Below are positions 5,470-14,700 of a stretch of 17,895 nucleotides of DNA, in pieces (the first letter of the stretch is position 1; each line of letters begins with the position of its first letter). The stretch covers positions 1 to 17,895 of the forward strand of contig CADWAF010000445.1 of assembly GCA_902984215.1 (NCBI GenBank). The letters run 5' to 3'. The stretch is from Willaertia magna. Taxonomy: Eukaryota; Heterolobosea; Eutetramitea; Acrasida; Naegleriidae. The notes below the pieces were generated by a model. It was not told the DNA's origin and made no database searches. It was given only the letters and a program-made list of their open reading frames with translations. The position numbers and the translations under genes are program-made.

Positions 5470-8445
5470 TTAGTTTAACATTTCACTCGAAAGTTGTTGT
5501 AGTAAATGTGTACTTCTAATCATATCATGTTCATAATAAAAAGTGACTTTTTGATGAGAAGTATATTCTTCTTCGGGAGAAAGTTTGCGTTCTACTACAT
5601 GAAAGTTGGCAACATAAAAATTAGAAGAAAAAGGACAGCAATAGTTAATTGTAAAGTCGTCTAACCACACTGTAGGTAGTAAACTCTTTGTGGTGCTTGG
5701 TTCTTCCATTTGTGGGACAGTCTCAAACAACGTTACTGATTGACTTCTAGCAACTTGTGTTTGTTTTTCAGGAAAACAAATTGCTCCCTCACTACTAAAA
5801 AGATCTCCTTTGTTTCTTTTGTAAAACATACCCAAAGCTTTCTTAATAGATGCATATAAAACTGATATTTGGCAAGGCAAGAAGATATGCTCTTTTTTTC
5901 CATTAAGAAGGGTGCTATCAGTTTTAAAAGCTTCTTCAGCTCTCAAAAGGATTGGATTGTTCGCTACTATCCATTGTTGAGATAAAGTTATGGTGTCGCA
6001 AGGAGCTTCTATTTTGTTGTGGGAAAAATCTAGCACCTGAAGTGTGCCACTGTCAAAAGTGGGTATTTCAGTAAGTGAATTGTGAGGAAATAGAGCTTTT
6101 TGTAAAAAGGTTAGACTATTTAAGTCAGGCCACTGAGTTATTTTACAGTTGCTGCAATCAATAATTCTAAGCTTTTTGCAAGAACGCAAAGAAGGAAGAT
6201 TTTCTAAGGGGTTATTGTTTAAATACAGTTCTTGCAAATTTACCAATTTACCAATATCTGAATTTAATTGTTTGAGTTGATTGTTTGAAAGGTTTAAAAC
6301 AGTTATTGTTTCTATTTCATAAAGTACTGTGGGGAGATATGAAAAAAGGTTATCATTTAGATAAATATTTTCCACAGATAGCAAGTTAAATTTTTTAGGC
6401 AGATCCTGCAATTTGTTTGCTTCAAGGTGTAATGCTGACTCAATATTAATACTGGATTTTCTAGTAGCAAAGTTAGTTATAGTTTCTAAATTATTATGTG
6501 TAACATTCATATATATTAAGTTAGTCAGATTTTTCAACGATTTAGGTATTGATGTTAGTTGATTGTAAGATAAATCCAAATAATATAGATGCCCTAGATT
6601 AGATATGGAAGAGGGAAGTTCTGTCAACCCGGTACTTTTCAATTCCAAATATCCTAGCAAGTTTAGCTTGTCCAGTTCTTCTGGCAATTGTCCTAGAGGT
6701 GTTGAGACTACCTTTAAAAGGTAAAGGGAGGTTACCAAATGAAAGGGTATAACTGATTGATTTCCAGACCAGCTACAATTGTAAATATGAAACTGAGATA
6801 ATTGACTGGCATGTAAACGAAGAAATAATTCACCAGGATTAGTTATGGTGCATTTATCCAAAACCATTTTCTTTAATCTAGTTGTAGTGTATTCAAAACA
6901 TTTCTCTGATACTTCGTTTTCTTTTATATACAGGGTAGTTATGTAAGGAACTATACAGTTAAATAAATGTAGAGGCGTTTGGTATATTTTTAACGTTAGT
7001 TTCCCTATGTGAGACACATCTATGATTTGGTTACAGTTACTATTACATATTTCCACAACGGTCTTATTAGATATATTTACTTCTTTTAAGGATTTCTTTG
7101 TTGAAATTATTGCAGTTATATTTTCTATCTGAATAGTATTATAAACAATAATGAAAATATATTTCAGCTTATCTAAACGTAAAATTGAAGAAAAGTCATT
7201 AATATTACAGGTGTTAAGGGAAATACTTTCCAAGTTGATAAAAGAGGATGAAATATTGTTAAGCCAGGTGTTGTCATTATTTTTCAAACCTCCAAAAAAG
7301 CAGTAATAAAATTCAGGCATTATTGAAAACCGTTTTAAGGTTTTAGAGAAAGGAGCTTTGCAAAAATAACTGACTGATTCTTGAAATTGTCTGTAGTCTA
7401 TTTGGTGCGAAGAACCCACATCAATAGTTAAATCTTCGAGTATTTTCAATTTACTGTTACAAATAATTTTAGCTGACTCTGTTAATCCTTCTGCGTCAAG
7501 AACAATAGATAGCTTTTTCAGTCCATGACAAGTAGTAACTATAGATCGAACTACTTTTGAATTATAACAGAAATTATCTGTTTCTTCATTGGAAATAGTC
7601 AGCTCAATATTTTTGAGTTCTTTTCCATTATTTGAAATAAAGGAAGATATGCTTGTCAGTTGCATTCCTCTTCTAGGATTATCACGTGCACAGTGTTTAA
7701 AAGATGTCAATTGTTTAAGGAATGGGATTGATTTAAGGACTGCCTCATAGTCAAAGTAAAGTTTATATGTTCTTTCCAAATCTGTTGCAAAGTATTGGTG
7801 GCTTGAAGGATTACACATATACCTATAAAATTGTTTAGAAACAATTACTAACACTGACATTTTAAATTTCGTATCCAACAGATTAAATATAAGAAAAAGA
7901 ATGTTAGGCAAATCTTTTAAATCACTAAAACCGTAACCTTCTTTAGCCCGTACGGTTCTGTTGTCAGAAACTTTGTCCCAATCCTCACACTCCTGAGAAA
8001 GTGTGCTATTAAAATCACTCGTGAAATGACCAGTATTTTCCATAAGTAAATGAACATAACTTTTTAAATTATGACTTGCTTCTTCACTATCAACATAAGA
8101 AATAGATAAGGCACCTTGATTTTCTATAAAATTTCCTTGTAATTTATCTATATCTGATTTCTTTAGAAGAAATGAATTATTTGCAGTATCAGTTGTTACT
8201 TGAATTGATGGAAGGCTTGATACAGTAGAAGGTTGTTGTTGAATTGAAGCCAGCGAAGAGAGGGAAGAGCGTACTACTGCCTCTTCCATAATACTAGATT
8301 TACGTCTTCCCAACCTCAAGGTATTTTCCGAGTTACTTGTAGGTCTATAATCATCTTTCCTCTTCTTCAAAGTAGGATGTAATTCTATAACATCTGTATT
8401 GTTATCCTCGGTACCGATATTACTTCTTGCACAAACCGCGCCCAT
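5470..8445 (-). CDS. Acylated F-box-like leucine-rich repeat protein
   Basis: This 991-residue protein begins MGAVCARS: Gly2 with Ser/Cys context fits N-myristoylation and Cys5 fits palmitoylation, predicting membrane attachment. Residues about 10-170 are polar and Ser-rich. An F-box-like helix set lies near 178-225 (DLPNILFLIFNLLD then a V-S-K-Q-F motif). Residues about 230-560 are irregular Leu-rich sequence, and about 585-815 form regular leucine-rich repeats of the LxxLPxxI/LxxLxxLxLxxN type (Shoc2-like spacing, roughly ten repeats). The C-terminal 170 residues resemble nothing I know. By family knowledge, F-box/LRR proteins recruit substrates to SCF ubiquitin ligases; that role here is inferred, since the F-box is weak. 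It converges on the surface-protein gene with only 83 bp between stops. Confidence 0.8.
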   Translation of the reverse strand: MGAVCARSNIGTEDNNTDVIELHPTLKKRKDDYRPTSNSENTLRLGRRKSSIMEEAVVRSSLSSLASIQQQPSTVSSLPSIQVTTDTANNSFLLKKSDIDKLQGNFIENQGALSISYVDSEEASHNLKSYVHLLMENTGHFTSDFNSTLSQECEDWDKVSDNRTVRAKEGYGFSDLKDLPNILFLIFNLLDTKFKMSVLVIVSKQFYRYMCNPSSHQYFATDLERTYKLYFDYEAVLKSIPFLKQLTSFKHCARDNPRRGMQLTSISSFISNNGKELKNIELTISNEETDNFCYNSKVVRSIVTTCHGLKKLSIVLDAEGLTESAKIICNSKLKILEDLTIDVGSSHQIDYRQFQESVSYFCKAPFSKTLKRFSIMPEFYYCFFGGLKNNDNTWLNNISSSFINLESISLNTCNINDFSSILRLDKLKYIFIIVYNTIQIENITAIISTKKSLKEVNISNKTVVEICNSNCNQIIDVSHIGKLTLKIYQTPLHLFNCIVPYITTLYIKENEVSEKCFEYTTTRLKKMVLDKCTITNPGELFLRLHASQLSQFHIYNCSWSGNQSVIPFHLVTSLYLLKVVSTPLGQLPEELDKLNLLGYLELKSTGLTELPSSISNLGHLYYLDLSYNQLTSIPKSLKNLTNLIYMNVTHNNLETITNFATRKSSINIESALHLEANKLQDLPKKFNLLSVENIYLNDNLFSYLPTVLYEIETITVLNLSNNQLKQLNSDIGKLVNLQELYLNNNPLENLPSLRSCKKLRIIDCSNCKITQWPDLNSLTFLQKALFPHNSLTEIPTFDSGTLQVLDFSHNKIEAPCDTITLSQQWIVANNPILLRAEEAFKTDSTLLNGKKEHIFLPCQISVLYASIKKALGMFYKRNKGDLFSSEGAICFPEKQTQVARSQSVTLFETVPQMEEPSTTKSLLPTVWLDDFTINYCCPFSSNFYVANFHVVERKLSPEEEYTSHQKVTFYYEHDMIRSTHLLQQLSSEMLN

Positions 8446-9083
8446 TTTTTGTCTTGAGCAAGCCTATGCCAAAAAGGAGGGAAAGCATTAGTTCTGTAAA
8501 AAAAAATAGTAATGACCACAAGATTTATTTGGTGGGGATACCTCTTGGTATGAAATATGTGTTTATTGTTGGCTCGTTAGTAACAATAAAGTCCTTTTAT
8601 CGTATATGTTAGCAAACAAAATTCATTAGTTAGATTTGTTAGGATGAGGTATAAGGTTGATGTATAATTTAATTATTTTCATCATTCCGATTAAATTTAA
8701 TGAAATTTCCATTTCATATTCAATTACTAATTATTAACAACAAAGAACAATACATTGTAGGTCATTGAACATATAACGCATTCCCACGATTGTTACTTTA
8801 ATGGTGCATTCATTTCAAACTTAGCAAAAAGACTTATTTCATATTTTCTTCATAGATCTCTTAAAGAACAGGTGCCTGACAAGAATTATTATTAAAACAA
8901 TTTCAATATGTATTAAACTTTAAATGGTTCAAATCAAATAGAACCCAAAAGGGAGTAAGACTCTGTTATAAATAGTTGCTGCAATTCAAGACTTTTTACA
9001 ACAAGAAAAAAATCAGTTTTTTGTAAATTTAAATTTTCTGTACATAACATTGTCAACCCAAACAACATTGTAAATTAATCAAA
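8446..9083. promoter_or_regulatory. Divergent promoter region, LRR gene and GABA transaminase gene
   Basis: This 638-bp spacer lies between two divergent starts and contains no supported gene. A 61-codon plus-strand frame crosses the LRR start and is an antisense artefact. The right part contains a good TATA element (8967-8974). No matching element is obvious for the LRR gene. Confidence 0.55.
8967..8974 (+). promoter_or_regulatory. TATA box candidate for the GABA transaminase gene
   Basis: TATAAATA, followed by G, lies 110 bases upstream of the ATG at 9084 within less AT-rich flanks, which makes it stand out. A transcription start about 30 bases downstream would give a leader of roughly 80 nt. 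Confidence 0.5.
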
Positions 9084-10733
9084 ATGAAGAAGAAAGCATC
9101 CTTTTTATTGAAATCTACTTCTAGTGGTTCAAAGAAGAATTTAGCTGCTGCAGTAATTAATCAAGTTCACAGTCAATTTGAAGGTTCTAACCAAGGTATG
9201 AGTTTCAGTAATTGTCTTCCACTATTATCAAATGGTGGCTTGTCCTTAGAAGATGTTGCAAAACCAACTTATTTATTTGAAGATGAATATGATGGTATCA
9301 ACATTGTTGAAAAACAAATTCCAAGCCAAAAAACAAAGAAACTAATTGAAGAATTAAACAAGTATCAGGACTTTCGTTCTGCTAAGTTTGTTGCTCAATT
9401 CAACAAATCTAAGGGAAATTATCTTGTTGATCAAGATGATAATGTAATTTTAGACGCCTTTGGTCAATTCTCAAGCATTCCAGTAGGTTACAATCACCCT
9501 TATTTAGTTGATAAATTTAAGAATGATGAAAGATTTTCAGTTTCTTTCCTTAACAGACCTTCACTTGGTGTTAATCCTCCAAGTTTTTACTTGGATATTA
9601 TTCGTGACTCCTTCTTAAGAGTTTTACCAAAAGGATGTGATGAATTGATTACCTTGTCAACTGGAGCTGAAGCGTAAGTATTTTATTATTTACAATTTAA
9701 TTTATACAATCAAAATAGAACTGAAAATGCTTTTAAATTGGCATTCATAAATTATCAAAAGAATAAGCGTAATGGTAAACCTATTTCCGAAAAAGAATTG
9801 GAATCTGCATTATTAAATCAAGAACCAGGTTGTCCTAAGCTTTGTATTTTATCATTTAAAAGTGCTTTCCATGGTAGATCATTTGGTGCTCTTAGTAGTA
9901 CTAGATCTAAATCCATTCACAAATTGGATTTCCCACAATTCCAATGGCCTTGTGTTGATTTTCCAAATATTAAGTATCCATTCAATGAATATGAAAAGGA
10001 AAATTATGAAGAAATGGATAGATGTTTAGAACAAGTTGAAAAGGTGATTACTGAATCACATATTAAGAATAGTTTAACTAATAAAACTTATGGTGAAGTT
10101 GCAGGTTTAATTGTTGAACCTATTCAAGCTGAAGGAGGAGATAGACATGCTCATCCTTATTTCTTTAGAGAATTAAGAAGAATTACTAAGGAAAATGGTA
10201 TTGCCTTAATTTGTGATGAAGTCCAAACAGGCGCAGGCGCAACTGGAACATTTTGGGCGCATGAGCAATGGGGTTTAAGAGAAGAGGGCCCAGATATTGT
10301 TTGTTTCTCTAAAAAGATGCAAGCAGCAGGTCTCTTTTATCGTAAAGAATTTAGACCTGATGTACCTTACAGAATTTTCAACACTTGGTTAGGAGATCCA
10401 ACACGTGCATTACAATTATCTGCTATTTTAGATGTTATTGAACGCCAAAAGTTATTAGAACTTGTAAAAGAAACTGGTACTTACTTGGTTGATTTATTAG
10501 AAGAATTAGCTGACATTTATCCAGGCGAGATTACTAACATTCGTGGTAAAGGAACTTTTATTGCCTTTGATGTTAAAAATCAAAGTGAAATGATTACTAA
10601 CTTGTTGCAAAGAGGTGTAGAAGTTGGTGCTTGTGGAAAACACTCTATTCGTATTAGACCAATGTTAATTTTCCACAAATACCATGCTAATATCTTCATG
10701 CAAGTATTGAACGATGTATTGAAACAAAAGTAA
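9084..10733 (+). CDS. ABAT: 4-aminobutyrate aminotransferase (GABA transaminase), one intron
   Basis: Joined exons 9084-9673 and 9719-10733 give 534 residues of a class III PLP-dependent aminotransferase. It converts GABA plus 2-oxoglutarate to succinic semialdehyde plus glutamate, the entry of the GABA shunt, normally in mitochondria. The N-terminus (MKKKASFLLKS, basic and Ser-rich) fits a mitochondrial presequence. Visible landmarks are FHGRSFG, the cofactor Asp in ICDEVQTGAG (Asp363), and FSKKM, whose first Lys (395) aligns with the PLP Lys of the pig enzyme (Lys329), followed by RIFNTWLGDP and a C-terminal GKHSIRIRPMLIF. The close run of matches around FSKKM to animal enzymes separates it from bacterial GabT and ornithine aminotransferase. 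The animal iron-sulfur Cys pair is replaced by Thr193 and Glu196. AATAAA lies at 10782-10787. Confidence 0.92.
9674..9718 (+). other. 45-nt spliceosomal intron in the GABA transaminase gene
   Basis: Canonical GTAAGT at the 5' end and AATAG at the 3' end. Without removal, the frame stops at TAA immediately after the donor. Removal restores a Gly-Ala-Glu-Ala-Thr-Glu-Asn-Ala motif exactly where the family has its conserved G-x-E-A-x-E-N-A segment. The intron splits codon 197 after its second base and is much more AT-rich than the exons. Confidence 0.93.
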
Positions 10734-10781
10734 TTAATTACTAACTTGTATTTGTGTGTAAATATATATAATTATGTATTA

Positions 10782-10787
10782 ATAAAG
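10782..10787 (+). terminator. Poly(A) signal candidate, GABA transaminase gene
   Basis: AATAAA about 50 bases past the stop codon, in T/A-rich sequence. The position is typical for a 3' end signal, but the hexamer is common in AT-rich DNA. Confidence 0.45.
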
Positions 10788-11141
10788 TAAGTTAAATTAT
10801 GTGTAAACAATTACATCACTACCAAGATTTGCAGTGCCACAGGGTTTGACAATAAAAATGGTTTAAATTATAAAAAAGGCATAACCTTATTGGTTTTGTT
10901 GATTTTTTTGTAATGTTCATATTTTTAATTTCTTCCAACCTAACACCAGTGTTAATTATTTCATATGTTTCATGCTATAAATCATTATAAAATCAAATAA
11001 ACATTGTTGTTATTATAACTACTAAACTTCATTTGTTTCAACAATGCAGTGTTTTGTTGCATGAAAATTGGTTGTTTTCTGCAGTTTTAGACTTTTACGA
11101 AAATTAAAGTTCACCCTGAAATGATTTTATTACAAAAAAGG

Positions 11142-11177
11142 TCTAGCCTTTTTAGTTTTTAAAAGTAAAAGGCTGGG
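11142..11177. repeat. Inverted repeat with 11-bp arms in the convergent spacer
   Basis: TCTAGCCTTTT (11142-11152) can pair with AAAAGGCTGGG (11167-11177) across a 14-base loop, using two G-U pairs on the plus-strand RNA. It could be an RNA structure near the convergent 3' ends. No further function can be seen. Confidence 0.5.
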
Positions 11178-11324
11178 GATTAGGTTTAATGCAAAAATTC
11201 TTGGTGGTGTTACAGTTTAAAGAAAGAAAAGCGCTGAATTTAAAGAAGCTAATTGTGAGATTAGAACAGTTCAGAAGCAGGTTATGTTATTCACTTTTTA
11301 TTAAAAAGAAAACCAATCGGTATG

Positions 11325-11468
11325 TCAAGTCATCCCCCATACTCCCTTTCGAGAATATGTAGCAATCATCCATGAACGAGGTAATAAAACACCAAAGTGC
11401 AACATACTACCAGTTCTTAACTCATGCTCAGAATAACTGACTACAAAGTCATCATCTTGGTTTAGAGG
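11325..11468 (-). pseudogene. Possible gene remnant or unassigned exon
   Basis: On the minus strand, 47 codons are open between an in-frame TAA (11469-11471) and TGA (11325-11327), in a locally GC-richer patch of the spacer. The translation is well mixed and not low complexity, with segments such as SYSEHELRTGSMLHFG and LPRSWMIATYSRKG. No upstream ATG belongs to it, but a branch-like GACTAAC followed by an AAG acceptor (11456-11458) precedes it. The plus strand is also open over 11305-11433, so the signal may only reflect composition. I recognise no homologue. It could be a decayed gene, a terminal exon or chance. Confidence 0.25.
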
Positions 11469-11530
11469 TTAGTCAAGATTGACTAAAAACTAAGCATTGT
11501 ACTACTACATAAGTAATCCTGTAGGAGTAC
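11462..11530. repeat. Two adjacent inverted repeats (possible structured RNA)
   Basis: First hairpin: TTAGTCAA (11469-11476) and TTGACTAA (11479-11486), extended beyond a symmetrical 3-base gap by TTAG (11462-11465) and CTAA (11490-11493). Second hairpin: GTACTACTACA (11499-11509) pairs with TGTAGGAGTAC (11520-11530) with one mismatch and a 10-base loop. Only five bases separate them. Confidence 0.5.
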
Positions 11531-11704
11531 GGTCGATGACTTTAACATTCAAGAAAGACCTACATTACTTATCCTCTTTTTAATTCCAAAATTTTTCTGC
11601 CCTTACTTATGGTTTAACCCTTTCATTGACGCCTTCACAAAAATTTTGAACCTGTTACCGCTTTTTTTCCAACTACTAAAATGATTATTTACAATACAAT
11701 TATA

Positions 11705-11710
11705 TTTATT
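11705..11710 (-). terminator. Poly(A) signal candidate, deubiquitinase gene
   Basis: AATAAA on the minus strand about 33 bases past the stop at 11743. The distance is suitable, but the hexamer is common in such AT-rich DNA. Confidence 0.4.
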
Positions 11711-11742
11711 CTTTAATTTTAATTTATGGATCCCAATAATTC

Positions 11743-14700
11743 CTACACAAAAGGATAACTACTACTGCTATTGTTATTATTATTATTATTTCTTGAACCA
11801 GTTTTATATTCTTGTAAAGTATTACCTGGCATACTCAGTATCTGTTTTGCTTTCGTAAAATCCTTAACAGATTGTTCCAATTGACCAACAAAATAACTAT
11901 CCTCTAATTTCTCTTTTGGTATCTTTATCATTTGTTGATCTATCTTGTATAATTTATTTGGAGTAGCATTCAAGTTTTTTAATCTATTTTCAATTTCACG
12001 TTTCGTTGAATAATGTCCAGAAAAACAATTTGAGTATTCTAATTCTAACATTTTCGTATTTTCGTTTAAATAATTTAAAATTGTTTCTGTACCATAATTA
12101 ATAGCTGGTTTTATACAAAAATCAACAATACGTTGAATTGGTTCAGAAGTATCATATTGCATAAAGGAAACTAAATCACAAAAGTATCCTACAATCATTA
12201 ATTCTAAAAGTTGTGTACATGTTTGAATTAAATCAGCTTGTGTTGGAATGAATGATATCTTTTTACTTTCTTCTAAACAAAATGCTAAATAATTAATAGC
12301 ATCTGCCCATTTAATATCTCCTGTAGAAATACATGCAACTGAACGATAAATACATAAATATACTTTTCTAAATATATTATAATCTTCACGCATTTGTTGT
12401 AATAATTTAACTGATTTCTCATCACCTGAAATTTGAATTGCTAAATCAACAACTTTACTACCTAAAACATTACGTATCTCTTGTAACTCTTGATTTTCTA
12501 AATCTTTATGTATACCCCTTACATAAACCCTTATATAACATAATTGTAATAAATAAGCATCAAATAATAATCCATATTCTTCATTATTATTATTAGAACT
12601 CATTTCATTATTTGGTTTAACAGTATTAGCAATAAATTTTAAATAATTAATAAAACTTTTCACTCTATAGTCACGATCAGGTTTTGATTGAAGGAAATCT
12701 TTCTCTGCAAACATTGTCTCTCTATTTATTTCTTCTTTTAATTTCTCTAATGGTGTTAATTGTTTTGATGGATCATTAACTGGGCCTATCATTGCAGCAT
12801 TAGCACTTGCAGAAGAAGAGGAAGAACCTTCATTCTCAATCCTCCTTACTAACTCAACATTTGAGTAATTTACTTCTTCAATTAATTTTGGTGACATTGA
12901 AGATAATAACATGTTTTTAAAATCGTTAGAAAAGATATTTGTCCTTTCTGTATCAATATAAACAACACAGTAAGCTGAACTATTACTATCTTCACTAAAT
13001 GCTTCTTTAAAAACTGTTTCTGTTGTTACTGAAGTTACATCAGTATCGTTAAATTTAAGCCAAGTATTATTATCAGGGCTACCTAAATGTCTGACATAAG
13101 ACCAATAATGTCCAGCAATTGCTGACCTTCCAGAATGCATAATAATTGAATGTAATTGATATTTTCTATTTTTCTCAAACTCTTCTTTACTATATTTATC
13201 TTTAAATGAATTATTAATTAAGGAAATTAATTCTTCTTTAACTTGTTTTAATTGGTTTGCTTTTGTACTAATTCTTTCTTGTTCTTTTTGAATTACACGA
13301 ATGGCATTTGATAGGCTTTGCATTTCGTCTGTTGCTTCTTTTGTATCACAATTTGATTCTAAATTTTGTCTTTTATCAAATAAATAATCAGATGATGATT
13401 CTAAAGCTTGAATTAAACCAAATCCTCTATTATTAAATGATTCTACATAACTATTTAATTCTTTTTCAACGTTATTTAAATCTTTTTTATATTCTTTTAA
13501 TTTTCTTCTAATATTTTCTGTAATTTCTCTATTATGCTCCATATAAGGCCTTAAATCTAAAATCTCTGGAAATTTTATAGGCACATGTAATTTTGTCAGC
13601 GTTGGCACAGCAGAAGTACTTATCCCAGTTTGATTATTAGTACCGTTACTGTTATTATTATTAGTTTTTACTTGATCTAAAACAACTCGTGAAGTTTGTA
13701 AAAATAAAACAGGTGGTAAACTTTCATAATTTTCAAACCAAACAGTTTTTCTAGCTGTAGTTTTAAAATTTAAATCAGTTGTATATTCAATATAATCATC
13801 ACGCATACATAACTCAAAAGTATCAAAAAATGTTTTTGTTTCAGGTGTAATTGGTAAAATTAAATGATTAAATGTTTCTTCCGTTCTTTTTGTAATTGGT
13901 GTTAAATCCTTCTCTTGACTTTCAACATAAACTGTAGATTTCCCATAAAAAAAACTTTTAAATTCTGTACCAAGGTGTTCTTCCATCTGATCAGTTGCAA
14001 TACTATCTATACCTTGTTCCAATCTAGAAAGAAATAAATCATTAAATTCAGGTAAATCTTCCATCTCACCAATTTGATACTTTTTATTTTCATAATCTTT
14101 TAATTTCTCTAATGTTGTAGATGGATCTACAAATTTATGATTGGATAATAATAAATAAGAAAATAATCTTTGTAATTCTAATAAAAAATCTTTTGACGCT
14201 TGTTCATCCATTTGCGGTCTAATTAATGTATTTGACATTGTTGCATTTACTGAACTATTTAATAAAACATTACTTTCATTATTATTGATATTGTTAACAA
14301 CATTTGATTCAACCATTTGTACATCTTCAGATAGTGAAGAGGGTGACTCTCCAGTTGTTGCATTATTATTATTCGTTACACTAACAACTGTATTATTATT
14401 ATCTTGTCCCTGTTGTTGCAATTGACTTTCATTATTATCTTTAATTACAATTAAAGATTTTTGTCTCATTATACTATAAAGAACACAAGGTATCATAAAG
14501 TAAGTTTGAATTAAAGCATTTACATAACAAGTATTTCCAACATTCTTTAAACCAACACCTGGTGGGAAAAGTTCTTTATTTTCTTCTTCTTCTTTTTTAT
14601 CGGACCAAGTTGACCTTAATAAATGTTTTAATGAACAACCAGTTGTACCGGAAGTTGCAGATAAAGAAGTTTTATTTACATTTGCATCTTCCATTGATTG

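Larger units (their letters stand above)
10734..11742. other. 1-kb convergent spacer with structured and coding-like stretches
   Basis: This region lies between the 3' ends of the GABA transaminase and deubiquitinase genes. It contains the likely poly(A) signal of the former (AATAAA, 10782-10787) and of the latter on the minus strand (11705-11710). It also holds a related pair of short elements (about 10855-10898 and 11119-11160), a hairpin (11142-11177), a locally GC-richer stretch with open segments on both strands (11305-11468) and two adjacent inverted repeats (11462-11530). I cannot support a complete gene or an identifiable RNA here. Confidence 0.5.

Noticed and set aside
5470..5500. 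LRR protein also ends in Glu-Met-Leu-Asn, similar to the Glu-Leu-Leu-Asn tail of the tandem family
   Set aside because: Only four residues match, without the preceding R-T-S-I-S-I block or the WTNYDF motif, so chance is the simplest explanation.
8921..8945. GGTTCAAATC resembling a tRNA T-arm
   Set aside because: No A-box, anticodon stem or acceptor stem can be placed upstream, so this is not a tRNA gene.
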